From positions 31,290-95,289 of the forward strand of contig CAZHST010000007.1 in the NCBI GenBank assembly GCA_964535215.1: DNA of 64,000 bases. The letters are read 5' to 3'. This DNA comes from JACQHM01 sp964535215 (lineage in GTDB: Bacteria; Methylomirabilota; Methylomirabilia; Methylomirabilales; JACQHM01). The notes beneath the pieces were generated by a model, which made no database searches, had not been told where the DNA came from, and saw only the letters and a program-made list of their open reading frames with translations. This document shows positions 23,331-32,170 of the stretch, in pieces. Within the stretch, counting starts at the first letter, position 1, and every line of letters starts with the position of its first letter. Made by a program: the position numbers and the translations under genes.

Positions 23331-24752
23331 ATGGCCTCCGAGCCTCAGGTCATCCAAGACTACCTCCGGAAGCTCCCCTCGGTGGATGAGCTTCTCCGGG
23401 AGCCCTCCCTCCAGACCCTCCTCTCCCATCTCCCGAGGTGGGCTGTGTTAGAGGCGGCCCGGGAGGTTCTGGAAGAGAGGAGGCGGCTCGCCCGTGCCGG
23501 CCAGCTTCCCGAAGAGGCCCCTGAGCTCTCCACCCTCGTTCAAGAGGTTCAGACCCTCGCCAAACGGCACCACCGGCCGAACCTTCGGAAGGTCATCAAC
23601 GCCACGGGCATCATCCTCCACACGAACCTGGGGCGGGCCCTCCTGGCCGAAGAGGCGGCCCATCGGCTCCTGGAGGTGGCCCTGAGCTATTCGAACCTGG
23701 AATACGATCTCGAGGGGGGCCGTCGGGGCTCCCGTCAGGCCCATCTGGAACGGCTCCTCGTGAAGCTCACCGGGGCGGAGGCGGCCTTGGTGGTGAACAA
23801 CAACGCGGCCGCTGTTCTTCTGGCCCTGAACACGTTGGCCGAGGGAAGAGAGGTCATCATCTCGAGAGGGGAGTTGATCGAGATCGGCGACTCCTTCCGG
23901 ATCCCGGACATCATGCGGAAGTCAGGGGCGATCCTGAAAGAAGTCGGGACCACGAACCGGACTCATCTAAAGGACTATGAGGCGGCCATCACCGAGAAGA
24001 CCGCTCTTCTCCTAAAGGTCCACACCTCGAACTTCAGGATCATGGGCTTCACGGCCGATGTCCCGTTGAACGACCTCGCCCTGCTGGGACGCCGCTATCA
24101 GCTCCCGGTGATGGAGGATCTGGGGAGCGGCGCCCTCCTCGACCTTTCAGCGGTGGGGCTTCGGAAGGAACCGGTGGTGTCGGAGAGCCTTAAGGCTGGG
24201 GCCGACCTCGTGACCTTTAGCGGCGACAAGCTCCTGGGGGGGCCTCAGGCCGGGATCCTCCTCGGGAGAAAGACGCTGATCGAGAACCTTCGGCGGAATC
24301 CGCTGGCCCGGGCCATCCGGGTGGATAAACTCACCGTGGCTGCCCTCGAGGCCACCCTCCGCCTTTACCTGGATGAGGAGAGGGCCTGGCAGAGGCTTCC
24401 CACCCTCCACGCCCTGGCCTTAAGCAAAGCCCAGGTTGAGGCCAAAGCGAAAAAGCTCCTGGAACAGGTCCAGGGGCGGCTCGGAGGAAGGCTCTCCCTT
24501 TCGCTGGAGGATGGCTTCTCGGAGGTGGGCGGGGGGGCGCTCCCCCTGGAGGAACTTCCCACGAAGCTTGTGGCCCTCCGCTCCTCGACCTGGCCGCCGG
24601 AAGAGATCGAGGCCCGCTTGAGGCAGCACGATCCCCCCATCATGGGCCGGATTAAGGACGGTCAGGTCTTTCTGGACCTTCGGACCGTCCAGGAAGGGGA
24701 GCTTGAAGAGGTGGTGAAGGCCCTGGTCCAGCTCGCGGGAGGGAGCGGATGA
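23331..24752 (+). CDS. selA: L-seryl-tRNA(Sec) selenium transferase SelA
   Basis: SelA is a PLP enzyme that turns seryl-tRNA(Sec) into selenocysteyl-tRNA(Sec) with selenophosphate. The 473-residue product has the INATGIILHTNLGRA motif, DLEGGRRGSR, NNNAAAVLLAL, and the PLP lysine Lys300 in FSGDKLLGGPQAG. Length is normal. The ATG at 23331 has AAAGG seven bases upstream and gives the usual N-terminus; ATG 23310 is the alternative. It implies that the organism makes selenoproteins, yet selB, selC and selD are not in the window. The next gene overlaps by 4 bp. Confidence 0.96.
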   Translation: MASEPQVIQDYLRKLPSVDELLREPSLQTLLSHLPRWAVLEAAREVLEERRRLARAGQLPEEAPELSTLVQEVQTLAKRHHRPNLRKVINATGIILHTNLGRALLAEEAAHRLLEVALSYSNLEYDLEGGRRGSRQAHLERLLVKLTGAEAALVVNNNAAAVLLALNTLAEGREVIISRGELIEIGDSFRIPDIMRKSGAILKEVGTTNRTHLKDYEAAITEKTALLLKVHTSNFRIMGFTADVPLNDLALLGRRYQLPVMEDLGSGALLDLSAVGLRKEPVVSESLKAGADLVTFSGDKLLGGPQAGILLGRKTLIENLRRNPLARAIRVDKLTVAALEATLRLYLDEERAWQRLPTLHALALSKAQVEAKAKKLLEQVQGRLGGRLSLSLEDGFSEVGGGALPLEELPTKLVALRSSTWPPEEIEARLRQHDPPIMGRIKDGQVFLDLRTVQEGELEEVVKALVQLAGGSG

Positions 24753-25522
24753 TCGGGGAGATCGCCCCTTGGCTTCAGCATCTCAGTCACGGGGAGCTCC
24801 TGGCCCTCGCCCGGACCCCCCAGGCCTCCCCCCAGGATCTGGAGGCCCTTGCCATGGCCTTTGCCGACGAGGAGGAGATGGTCAAGGCCCTTCTCGCCAA
24901 CCCTTCAACGCCCAGTTCGGCCTTAGTCGCCCTGGCCCGGAGGACGTCGAAGCTGGCGGAGCTTTTGGCCCAAGCCCCGGTCATCCGTCAGTCTCGGGAG
25001 GCTGCGGAGGTCCTCGTGAAGAACCCGAACCTCTCCCCCGAGGGGAAGCGGGACCTCTCGGCGGAGCTGGCCAGGAGGGCGGAGAAGAGGAGCCTGCTCC
25101 AGATCATCAAGGACTTGACGACGGGGCAGAAGATCGCCCTGGCCAAGAAGGGGAACAAAGAGGCCAGGATGATCCTGATCAAGGACCAGAACGAAATGGT
25201 CCAACTGGAGGTGGTCTCGAGCCCGAGGATCACGGAGGCGGAGATCCTGGCCATCGCCCAGATGCGGGATGTCTCCGAGAAGGTCCTCCGCTACATCGCC
25301 AACGACCGTCGCTACCGGTCCAACAAACTGATCGTGCTGAGCCTCCTCCACAACCCCAAGACCCCTGTCGGCGTCTCCCTCTCGCTGGGCTTAAACTCGC
25401 TCACCGACAAGGAGCTGGAGGGGTTGGCCAAGAACAGGAACATCCCCGGGGCCCTGTCCAGGGCGGCCAGGAACCTCCTGGAGCAACGGAGGAAGCCACC
25501 CCCTGAGCCGGGGGGGCACTAA
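24749..25522 (+). CDS. Helical-repeat protein of unknown function coupled to selA
   Basis: The 257-residue product starts inside the selA stop (ATGA) and is almost entirely alpha-helical. Short recurring units such as LLANPSTPSSALVALA, LVKNPNLSP and LLHNPKTPVGVSLSLG share an N-P-x-T/L-P core, suggesting an alpha-solenoid. Proteins with such NPxTP repeats occur in delta-like genomes but I know no function for them. No membrane helix, signal peptide or catalytic motif is visible. The tight coupling to selA may reflect translation only. Confidence 0.7.
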   Translation: MIGEIAPWLQHLSHGELLALARTPQASPQDLEALAMAFADEEEMVKALLANPSTPSSALVALARRTSKLAELLAQAPVIRQSREAAEVLVKNPNLSPEGKRDLSAELARRAEKRSLLQIIKDLTTGQKIALAKKGNKEARMILIKDQNEMVQLEVVSSPRITEAEILAIAQMRDVSEKVLRYIANDRRYRSNKLIVLSLLHNPKTPVGVSLSLGLNSLTDKELEGLAKNRNIPGALSRAARNLLEQRRKPPPEPGGH

Positions 25523-25557
25523 ACGGCCAGGGAAGAAGAGGGGCAAGGTTCAAGGTC

Positions 25558-26199
25558 CTAGGAGGGTTCGATGAGGAAGGGCTTGATGATGTCCAGGGCA
25601 GCCTGCACAAGGGTCTGGCCGACACTTTCCAGGGCGTAGATGCTTTCAACCGGTTGAATGTACGGTTCTCGGAAACCATCGTAGACCCTCTGGACATCCG
25701 TCAGGTAGTCTTCCCGTTCAAAGATGGTCATCTTCTCCTTTCTCCCGTTGATGATCCGGGAGAGGGCGATCCGGGGGGCAAGGCGGAGGAGGAACACCAA
25801 GGTAGGTTTGGGAGCAAACGTTTCGTTCAACCTCTGGATCTCTCCAACGGGGAGCCCGAGAGCTCCCTGGTATGCCATGGTTGAAAAGTAATAACGATCC
25901 ATGACCACGATCTTTCGCTCCCTGAGCGCCGGCTGGATGTTCTGCTCCACATCCTCCATCCGGTCCCGGAGAAAGAGGTGAAGCTCCTCTTCCGGGGAGG
26001 GCCGGGGGACAAGTCCTTTGGTGATCTCCTTGATCCTCCGCCCCCACTGGCCATCGGTGGGTTCTTTGAGATAGATGGCCTCGTACCCCTCCCTTCTCAG
26101 CCTTTCGCAAAGCAGGAGGGCGGCGGTGGTTTTCCCGGCCCCGTCAATGCCTTCAAAGGCGATCAGGAGACCTTGGGAGAGCAACTTTTCGTGGGACAT
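25558..26199 (-). CDS. tmk: Thymidylate kinase
   Basis: Tmk phosphorylates dTMP to dTDP. The 213-residue product has the P-loop FEGIDGAGKTT, the substrate-binding DRYYFSTMAYQGA, and a lid region with Arg/Lys residues (INGRKEKMTIFE). KEPTDG replaces the more usual REPGGT; this variant is seen in non-canonical Tmk groups. It is divergent from holB, which often follows tmk on the same strand. Confidence 0.93.
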   Translation of the reverse strand: MSHEKLLSQGLLIAFEGIDGAGKTTAALLLCERLRREGYEAIYLKEPTDGQWGRRIKEITKGLVPRPSPEEELHLFLRDRMEDVEQNIQPALRERKIVVMDRYYFSTMAYQGALGLPVGEIQRLNETFAPKPTLVFLLRLAPRIALSRIINGRKEKMTIFEREDYLTDVQRVYDGFREPYIQPVESIYALESVGQTLVQAALDIIKPFLIEPS

Positions 26200-26231
26200 G
26201 AACGGCCTGTACCAGGAAAAGGGTTGGTTTC

Positions 26232-26260
26232 TTCATAGCAAGGTTGGCATCGGGTGTCAA
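26232..26260 (-). promoter_or_regulatory. Predicted promoter of tmk
   Basis: A perfect TTGACA (26255-26260) on the minus strand is followed after 17 bp by TATGAA (26232-26237), about 33 bp before the tmk start. Confidence 0.5.
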
Positions 26261-26280
26261 CAGGTTTCTTTAGAAAGCGC

Positions 26281-26301
26281 TCAGCCATCAGCGATCAGCC
26301 A
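26281..26301 (+). repeat. 7-bp tandem repeat TCAGCNN (three units)
   Basis: Three units read TCAGCCA, TCAGCGA, TCAGCCA, followed by a degenerate TCAATGG. The array lies between the tmk promoter and the holB start and shares its core with the array at 21924. Confidence 0.75.
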
Positions 26302-26318
26302 TCAATGGATTTCAGACG

Positions 26319-27338
26319 ATGCCGTTTAGGGGGATTATCGGCCAGGATCGGGCCCTCACGCTCCTCCGGCGGGCCCTCCAGACAGGGAGGCTTGCCCAGG
26401 CCTACCTCTTTGTTGGCCCCGAAGGGGTAGGGAAGAAAACGACGGCTCTGGCCCTGGCCCAGGCCGTCAACTGCCGGGAGGAGAGGGAACAGGATGCGTG
26501 TGGGACCTGTCCCCCCTGTCGGAAGATCCAGCATGGTCTCCATCCCGATGTCCGGGTGGTTGAGCCCGAAGCCGGAAAGGTAAAGATCGGGGTGGATCAG
26601 GTCCGGGAGCTCCTGACCGAGGCGGCCATGAAGCCGTATGAGGGGAGGCGGAAGGTCTTCATCTTGGAGAAGGTCGATCGGATGACCGAAGAGGGGGAAA
26701 ATGCCCTTCTGAAGACCCTGGAGGAGCCGGCGGGGGAAACCCTCCTGATCCTGGTCACCTCCAACCCCTCGGCCCTCCTGCCGACCATCATCTCCCGTTG
26801 TCAGGAGGTCCGTTTTCCTCCCATCCCTCCAGAGCCGTTGGCCGCCTATCTTTCCCGGGAGAAGGGGGTGGACCCTCTGAAAGCCCGGCTCTTGGCCCGC
26901 CTCTCCGGGGGGAGCTTAGGCCTTGCCCTCCGGATGGAAGACGACGGCCTCCTGGAGACCCGAGACCGGGTGGTGGAGATGGTCTTCCACGCGGTCCAAC
27001 AAGGTGACATGGCCATCCTGGAGTTGGCCGAAACCTTGGCCAGGGACAAGGAGGCCTTAGACGAGGCCCTGGGCTCCCTCCAGAGCTACGCCAGGGATCT
27101 GGTGGCCTGGAAACTCACCGCTCGAAGGGACCTCCTGGTGAACGAGGATCATGTCGAGGAGATCAACCGCCGGTCGGCTCCCCTTTCCGAAGAGGGACTC
27201 CGCTCCCTCTACGCGGCCATCCAAGAGGCCCGGGACGGGATCGGGCGGAACTGGAATGCCCGGCTCACCCTGGAGGTCATGCTGTTCAGGATCCGCGAGG
27301 TCACTTCTCCAAACCGTGAAGGGGTCTTCCATGCCTAA
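26319..27338 (+). CDS. holB: DNA polymerase III subunit delta'
   Basis: The 339-residue product is a clamp-loader AAA+ subunit: MPFRGIIGQDRA start, P-loop GPEGVGKKTT (about residues 33-42), a zinc module with Cys52, Cys61, Cys64 and Cys67 (CGTCPPC), LLKTLEEP and the SRC motif in IISRCQEV. An intact P-loop suggests it may bind ATP, unlike the E. coli subunit. The ribosome-binding site is weak. It overlaps the PSP1 gene by 8 bp. Confidence 0.93.
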   Translation: MPFRGIIGQDRALTLLRRALQTGRLAQAYLFVGPEGVGKKTTALALAQAVNCREEREQDACGTCPPCRKIQHGLHPDVRVVEPEAGKVKIGVDQVRELLTEAAMKPYEGRRKVFILEKVDRMTEEGENALLKTLEEPAGETLLILVTSNPSALLPTIISRCQEVRFPPIPPEPLAAYLSREKGVDPLKARLLARLSGGSLGLALRMEDDGLLETRDRVVEMVFHAVQQGDMAILELAETLARDKEALDEALGSLQSYARDLVAWKLTARRDLLVNEDHVEEINRRSAPLSEEGLRSLYAAIQEARDGIGRNWNARLTLEVMLFRIREVTSPNREGVFHA

Positions 27339-28200
27339 TCTCGTCAGGGTCAATCTCGATGAGCGGGGCGGGAGCGATTACTTCCGGGCAGACGGCTTGG
27401 AACCGAAGGTGGGCGAAGCTGTGGTGGTGGAGACGGAGTGGGGAACGGCCCTGGGGCATGTCTTACGGAGTTACAAGCCGGTTTCGCTGGAGGAGGTGAA
27501 GCATCCTGTCCGGAACCTCCTCCGTCGGGCCCTTCCCAGCGATCTGGAGGCCTGGAGGACCCTGGGAGAACGGGAGGAACAGGCCGCCATCTTCTGCCGG
27601 CGGCGGATCAAAGAGCGGGGCTTACCGATGAAGCTCTCCACCGTTCGGATCAGCCTGGATGGCTCCAAGGCCATCTTCTACTTCACCGCCGAGGGGCGGG
27701 TGGACTTTCGGGAGCTGGTCAGGGACCTGGCCCGGGAGCTCAAAATGCGGATCGAGCTTCGGCAAATCGGCCCCAGGGACGAGGCCCGCCTGTTGGGGTG
27801 CGTTGGGCCCTGTGGCCGAGAGCTGTGCTGCAAACACTTCCTCCAAGGCTTCCAGTCCATCGCGATGAAGATGGCCAAGGTGCAGGATTTCTCGTTGGAT
27901 CCGGACCGCCTCTCCGGGGCCTGCGGCCGCCTAAAATGCTGCCTCGCCTACGAGTACCGGATCTACGAAGCGTTGAAAAAGGGCCTCCCCAAGCTGGGAA
28001 GCCCGGTGGACACGCCGGAGGGTCCGGGAGTGGTCAGGGGTCATGAGGTGCTGAAGGAGGCCATTCTGGTCCGGTTGGAAGGGGGCGGGGAGCGGCAGTA
28101 TCTCCTGGCCGAGCTTCGGAATTGGGCCCTTAAGCGCTGGGGCGAGGAGGGGCCGCCGTCCTGCGGAGGAGGATGCGCCAGCGGGTGCGGGACCCCGTAA
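27331..28200 (+). CDS. PSP1 domain protein (YaaT/RicT-like)
   Basis: The 289-residue product has the PSP1 domain: RGGSDYFRADG, VVVETEWGTALGHV and FYFTAEGRVDFRELV. Two cysteine motifs follow (GCVGPCGRELCC and CGRLKCC), matching those that bind Fe-S clusters in the RicT family. In Bacillus the homolog next to holB works in sporulation and RNase Y-dependent RNA processing; its role here is open. The C-terminus is Gly/Cys rich. The ATG at 27331 has AAGGGG upstream. holB-PSP1-metG is a widely conserved order. Confidence 0.9.
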   Translation: MPNLVRVNLDERGGSDYFRADGLEPKVGEAVVVETEWGTALGHVLRSYKPVSLEEVKHPVRNLLRRALPSDLEAWRTLGEREEQAAIFCRRRIKERGLPMKLSTVRISLDGSKAIFYFTAEGRVDFRELVRDLARELKMRIELRQIGPRDEARLLGCVGPCGRELCCKHFLQGFQSIAMKMAKVQDFSLDPDRLSGACGRLKCCLAYEYRIYEALKKGLPKLGSPVDTPEGPGVVRGHEVLKEAILVRLEGGGERQYLLAELRNWALKRWGEEGPPSCGGGCASGCGTP

Positions 28201-28230
28201 AGTTTGGGAAAGGAGAGGACAAGCGAGAAC

Positions 28231-30141
28231 ATGGGCAGGATCTTTTACCTTACCACACCGATCTACTACGTGAACGCCACCCCCCATCTTGGTCATGCCT
28301 ATACGACCATCCTGGCCGATACCATAGTCCGGTTCAAACGGTTCCTGGGGGACGAGGTCTACTTCCTGACCGGGACCGACGAGCACGGGAACAAGATCGC
28401 CCAGGCGGCCGAGGCGGCAGGGGAGAGCCCCCAGGCCTACGCCGATCGGATCAGCGCCATCTTCCGGGAGACCTGGCAGAAGCTGAAGATTACCTATAAC
28501 CAGTTCATCCGCACCACCAGCGAGCCCCACAAGCAGGCCGTCCGCCGCTTTCTCCAAACGATCTACGACAAGGGGGACATCTACTTTGGCGAGTACGGCG
28601 GGAAATACTGTTTCGGCTGCGAGCGCTTCTACACCGACCGGGAACTTGTGGACGGGAAGTGCCCCGACCACCGGAAGGAGCCAACCTACATCTCCGAGAA
28701 GAACTACTTCTTTAGGATGAGCCGGTACCAGGACTGGCTTGTCAACTACATTGAGACCCACCCTGACTTCATCCGCCCCGAGCCGTACCGGAACGAGGTC
28801 CTGGCCTTCTTGAAAGAGCCTTTGGAGGACCTCTGTATCTCCCGGCCGAAGGCCCGGCTCTCGTGGGGCATCCCCCTCCCCTTCGATGAGGAATACGTGA
28901 CCTACGTCTGGTTCGACGCCCTGATCAACTACATCAGCGCTTTGGGTTACCCCGACGGCGAGCTGTTTCGGAAGTTCTGGCCGGAGGCGAATCATCTGAT
29001 CGCCAAGGACATCCTGAAGCCCCATGCCATCTACTGGCCAACGATGCTGAAGGCTGCCGGCCTCGAACCCTACCGCCATCTCCACGTCCACGGCTACTGG
29101 AAGCTGGAGGAGGGGAAGATGTCGAAGAGCGTGGGGAAGGTGGTGGATCCCTTGGTGCTGGCCGACAGGTACGGCCTCGATGCCTTCCGCTACTTCCTCC
29201 TCCGGGAGATGGTCTTCGGTCTGGATGCCAGCTTCAGCGAGGAGGCCCTGATCGGGCGGTTGAACGCCGATCTGGCCAACGATCTGGGAAATCTCTTCCA
29301 CCGGACCCTGACGATGCTCGAGCGCTACTTTGACGGGAAGGTCCCAACCCCCGAGGGGGGAGACGACGGGCTCAAGGCCAAGAGCCTGGAGGCGGTCACC
29401 CAGGGAGCCGCCGCCATTGAGGCCTTCGGCTTCCACCGGGCCCTCGCCCTCCTTTGGGAGTTGATCGGGACGGTGAACCGGTATCTGGACGAGAAGGCCC
29501 CCTGGACGCTGGCCAAGGATCCGAAGCGGAGGGGGGAACTGGCCACCGTCCTCTACAATACGGCGGAGACCTTACGGATCATCGCCGTCTTCCTCTCGCC
29601 GCTCCTCCCCGAGGCGGCTTTGAAGATGGGGGAGCAGCTCGGGATGGCAGAGGAACTCAAGGAGGCGACCTTCGAGGAGGCGAAGGCCTGGGGGAGGCTG
29701 AAGCCCGGGACAAAGGTGAAGAAGGGGGAGCCCCTCTTCCCGAGGGTTCTCGAGGCCGGGGAGGAGGTTCCTGGCCGAGAGGAGGCAAACGTAAAAGTTG
29801 AAGGGGCCGCCAAGCCCACAGTCACCCTGGAAGAGTTCCAGCGGCTTGACCTTCGGATCGCCGAGGTCGTCATGGCCGAGGCGGTCCCCGCCTCGAAGAA
29901 GCTCATGAAACTCACGGTGAGGGTGGGACAGGAGGAACGGACCGTCGTGGCCGGGATCCTCCAGCACTACACCCCTGAAGCGATGGTGGGGAAGAAGATC
30001 GTCCTGGTGGCGAACCTAAAGCCGACGAAGCTCATGGGGATTGAGTCCCAGGGGATGCTCTTGGCCGCCGAGGACGACAAGGGAGGCGTCGTGATCCTCA
30101 TCCCGGAGAAGGATGTCCCCTCCGGCGCCCAGGTCCGCTAA
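28231..30141 (+). CDS. metG: Methionyl-tRNA synthetase
   Basis: The 636-residue enzyme has HLGH in the ATP site (YYVNATPHLGHAYT), a single-zinc knuckle region (FGCERFY, then GKCPDH), the KMSKS loop (GKMSKSVG), and an anticodon-binding helical domain. A C-terminal EMAP-II-like tRNA-binding domain of about 100 residues begins near EEFQRLDLRIAEV. That domain often mediates dimerisation. The ATG at 28231 is chosen because it starts the canonical N-terminus (GRIFYLTTPIYYVN). Confidence 0.97.
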   Translation: MGRIFYLTTPIYYVNATPHLGHAYTTILADTIVRFKRFLGDEVYFLTGTDEHGNKIAQAAEAAGESPQAYADRISAIFRETWQKLKITYNQFIRTTSEPHKQAVRRFLQTIYDKGDIYFGEYGGKYCFGCERFYTDRELVDGKCPDHRKEPTYISEKNYFFRMSRYQDWLVNYIETHPDFIRPEPYRNEVLAFLKEPLEDLCISRPKARLSWGIPLPFDEEYVTYVWFDALINYISALGYPDGELFRKFWPEANHLIAKDILKPHAIYWPTMLKAAGLEPYRHLHVHGYWKLEEGKMSKSVGKVVDPLVLADRYGLDAFRYFLLREMVFGLDASFSEEALIGRLNADLANDLGNLFHRTLTMLERYFDGKVPTPEGGDDGLKAKSLEAVTQGAAAIEAFGFHRALALLWELIGTVNRYLDEKAPWTLAKDPKRRGELATVLYNTAETLRIIAVFLSPLLPEAALKMGEQLGMAEELKEATFEEAKAWGRLKPGTKVKKGEPLFPRVLEAGEEVPGREEANVKVEGAAKPTVTLEEFQRLDLRIAEVVMAEAVPASKKLMKLTVRVGQEERTVVAGILQHYTPEAMVGKKIVLVANLKPTKLMGIESQGMLLAAEDDKGGVVILIPEKDVPSGAQVR

Positions 30142-30202
30142 GCGATTCCGCTGCTTCCCCTTCCCTGCCTTCCCGAGGCAGAAGCCAGGGCCCCCGGCCG
30201 AT

Positions 30203-30298
30203 TCAGCTCCCCCCCTGGAAAAATTCTCGGGCGTAGGTGTCAAAGGCCTTCAGGAACCGTTTGAGCCCTTCCCGGACCTTCAGGGAAAAGCCTGCCAT
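30203..30298 (-). CDS. 31-residue protein coupled to cstA
   Basis: A 31-codon reading frame begins 10 bp after the cstA stop, with a good ribosome-binding site (CGGAGAGGTT) directly before its ATG. The product is basic and amphipathic, with Phe, Lys and Arg in a helical pattern (LKVREGLKRFLKAFD), and ends in GGS. Many cstA genes are followed by a short YbdD/YjiX-family gene; this one is half that length and lacks the usual terminal cysteines, so homology is only a suggestion. Position and ribosome-binding site argue that it is expressed. Confidence 0.5.
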   Translation of the reverse strand: MAGFSLKVREGLKRFLKAFDTYAREFFQGGS

Positions 30299-30308
30299 AA
30301 CCTCTCCG

Positions 30309-32003
30309 TTAGGCCGTAGGAGCCCCGGCGGCCGGCACCGTCGGGCGGGTGAGGCTTTGGATCGCCTCCCCGATCAGGGTGGCCGCCAGGAGGAGGAGGG
30401 CCACGCTGACGATCCCGTTCAAGAGCACCGTGTTAAAGGCCAGCCCCTCCCGGAACACCGCCTCGAACGCCCCCCGGGCCTGAATGAGGAAGGACCAAAT
30501 CGTCATGGTCATGACGAAGAGCATCGGGAGCAGGATGAACCAGGTGGGCCGGCCCGATTTTTTCAACCAGACGGTGATCCCCAGGAGGGTCAGGGCCGCC
30601 AGCAACTGGTTGCTCGTCCCGAAAAGGGTCCAGAAGAGCCTGTAGGCCCCTTCGCCCGCCGTCACGATGAGGAAGAGGGGAGGGGCGATGGTGATGGCGG
30701 TGGCCAGGGCCGCCGCCTTCCTCCCCGACCAGTTAAACAGCTCCTGAACGATGTAACGGCCGAGGCGGGTGCTGACGTCTAACGTGTCGAAGACGAAGGT
30801 CGAGAAGGCCATGGCCCCGAAGGTCATGGCAAACCGGAGGTGTTCCTGTCCGATGAGGACGGCCAGGAATCGCCCGATCCCGTCTCCATAGATCTTCCCT
30901 GGGGCGAGCCCTTTGAGCTCAGACTGGGCGACGATCATGACGGTGGCCAGGGAGATAAAGGCCACAAAGCCTTCCCCCAGCATCGCGCCGTAGCCTACAG
31001 GCCGGCAGTGGGGCTCCTTCGCAATCTGCTTCGACGTGGTCCCCGAGCAGACCAGACCGTGGAAGCCCGAGACAGCGCCGCAGGCGATGGTGACAAAGAG
31101 GAAGGGGAAGAGGGCCCCGGTCATCCCGGGGGCCCGCCAGGTCTTGAAGGCCTCCTGCTGGATCGAAAAGCCGCCGAAGAAGATTCCGATCAAGCCAACG
31201 ACCAGGGCCATGTAGAGGACAAAGCCGCCGAGATAGCCTCTGGGTTGGAGGAGGAGCCACACCGGGAGGAGGGAGGCGACGAAACAGTACAGGAGGATCA
31301 AAACCCCCCACGTTTTGACATCCAGGATGAGGAGGGTGGAGATCCGTGTCCCGAGCCCCACAACCCCCAAGGTCGCCGGCACGAAGATGATCGTCTGGAG
31401 CCAGAGCGGCGGGTCGAACCGCTTTTGGATAAGTCCCATCACGACGGCTAGGAGGAGGTACATCGTGCTGGCGGCGGCCACAGCCCCGCCCGGGTTGAAG
31501 GTGAACGCCCCCCCTTCAAACTCCTCCGTTTTACCGACGAAGGTGCTGGCTGTGATGTCCGTGAAGGCCACAATGACGTAGATCAGGGCCAGCCAGATAA
31601 AGAGCATCAGGGCGACCCACCCCCGGTGCCCCAGATAGATCCGGACGATCTCGGCAATGGACCGGGCCCGGTGCCGTACCGAGGCGACCAGGCTGGAGAA
31701 GTCGTGGACGGCCCCGATGAAGACCACCCCTAAGCCGATCCAGAGGAGGCTTGGGAACCATCCCCACATCTGGCCGGCCAGGATCGGGCCGGCGATGGGG
31801 CCGGCCGCGGCGATGGCGCTAAAGTGTTGTCCCAAAAGGTAAAAGGGGTTGGTGGGGACATAGTCCACCCCATCGTTCATCGCAGAAGCCGGGGTCACTG
31901 CCTTGTCATCCAGGCGGTACTGGCGGGCAATGAACCGGCTGTAGAACCGGTAGCCGATCCCGATCCACAACAAGAACATAACAGCCAACACCGGTAGGCC
32001 CAT
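30309..32003 (-). CDS. cstA: Carbon starvation protein A (peptide/pyruvate transporter)
   Basis: The 564-residue integral membrane protein has about fifteen hydrophobic segments and the CstA signature near the N-terminus: YVPTNPFYLLGQHFSAIAAAGP followed by GPILAGQMWGW. CstA-family members import peptides or pyruvate under carbon limitation. SGFHGLVCSGTTSKQI is also family-typical. It has its own promoter with a leader hairpin. Confidence 0.94.
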   Translation of the reverse strand: MGLPVLAVMFLLWIGIGYRFYSRFIARQYRLDDKAVTPASAMNDGVDYVPTNPFYLLGQHFSAIAAAGPIAGPILAGQMWGWFPSLLWIGLGVVFIGAVHDFSSLVASVRHRARSIAEIVRIYLGHRGWVALMLFIWLALIYVIVAFTDITASTFVGKTEEFEGGAFTFNPGGAVAAASTMYLLLAVVMGLIQKRFDPPLWLQTIIFVPATLGVVGLGTRISTLLILDVKTWGVLILLYCFVASLLPVWLLLQPRGYLGGFVLYMALVVGLIGIFFGGFSIQQEAFKTWRAPGMTGALFPFLFVTIACGAVSGFHGLVCSGTTSKQIAKEPHCRPVGYGAMLGEGFVAFISLATVMIVAQSELKGLAPGKIYGDGIGRFLAVLIGQEHLRFAMTFGAMAFSTFVFDTLDVSTRLGRYIVQELFNWSGRKAAALATAITIAPPLFLIVTAGEGAYRLFWTLFGTSNQLLAALTLLGITVWLKKSGRPTWFILLPMLFVMTMTIWSFLIQARGAFEAVFREGLAFNTVLLNGIVSVALLLLAATLIGEAIQSLTRPTVPAAGAPTA

Positions 32004-32045
32004 GATTGCCTCCCCTCCTTTTCCGGTTCCTCGAATGGTCCAAGA

Positions 32046-32078
32046 GGCGCTGCCCCCTTAGGGGACCATAGGGGCAGT
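32046..32078 (-). promoter_or_regulatory. Hairpin in the cstA leader
   Basis: In the minus-strand transcript CTGCCCC pairs with GGGGCAG across a loop of about 14 nt, between the predicted start site and the cstA ribosome-binding site. No U-run follows, so it is not a terminator. It could stabilise the mRNA or be a regulator target. Confidence 0.35.
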
Positions 32079-32092
32079 GAGGAAGATACCCA

Positions 32093-32121
32093 AGTATAAA
32101 AGTCAGACCCTCTGAATGCAA
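32093..32121 (-). promoter_or_regulatory. Predicted promoter of cstA
   Basis: On the minus strand TTGCAT (32116-32121) and TATACT (32093-32098) are 17 bp apart; TATACT matches the -10 consensus at five positions. It lies about 90 bp before cstA. Confidence 0.55.
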
Positions 32122-32170
32122 GGAAAAAACCGGAGGCCATGACCGGGGGTGGAGCCAAAGAGGGACGGGC

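Noticed and set aside
27931..29436. 501-codon open frame on the minus strand opposite metG
   Set aside because: It lies antisense to a clear methionyl-tRNA synthetase and PSP1 gene, has no recognisable family motif and reflects the GC-rich codon use of the real gene.
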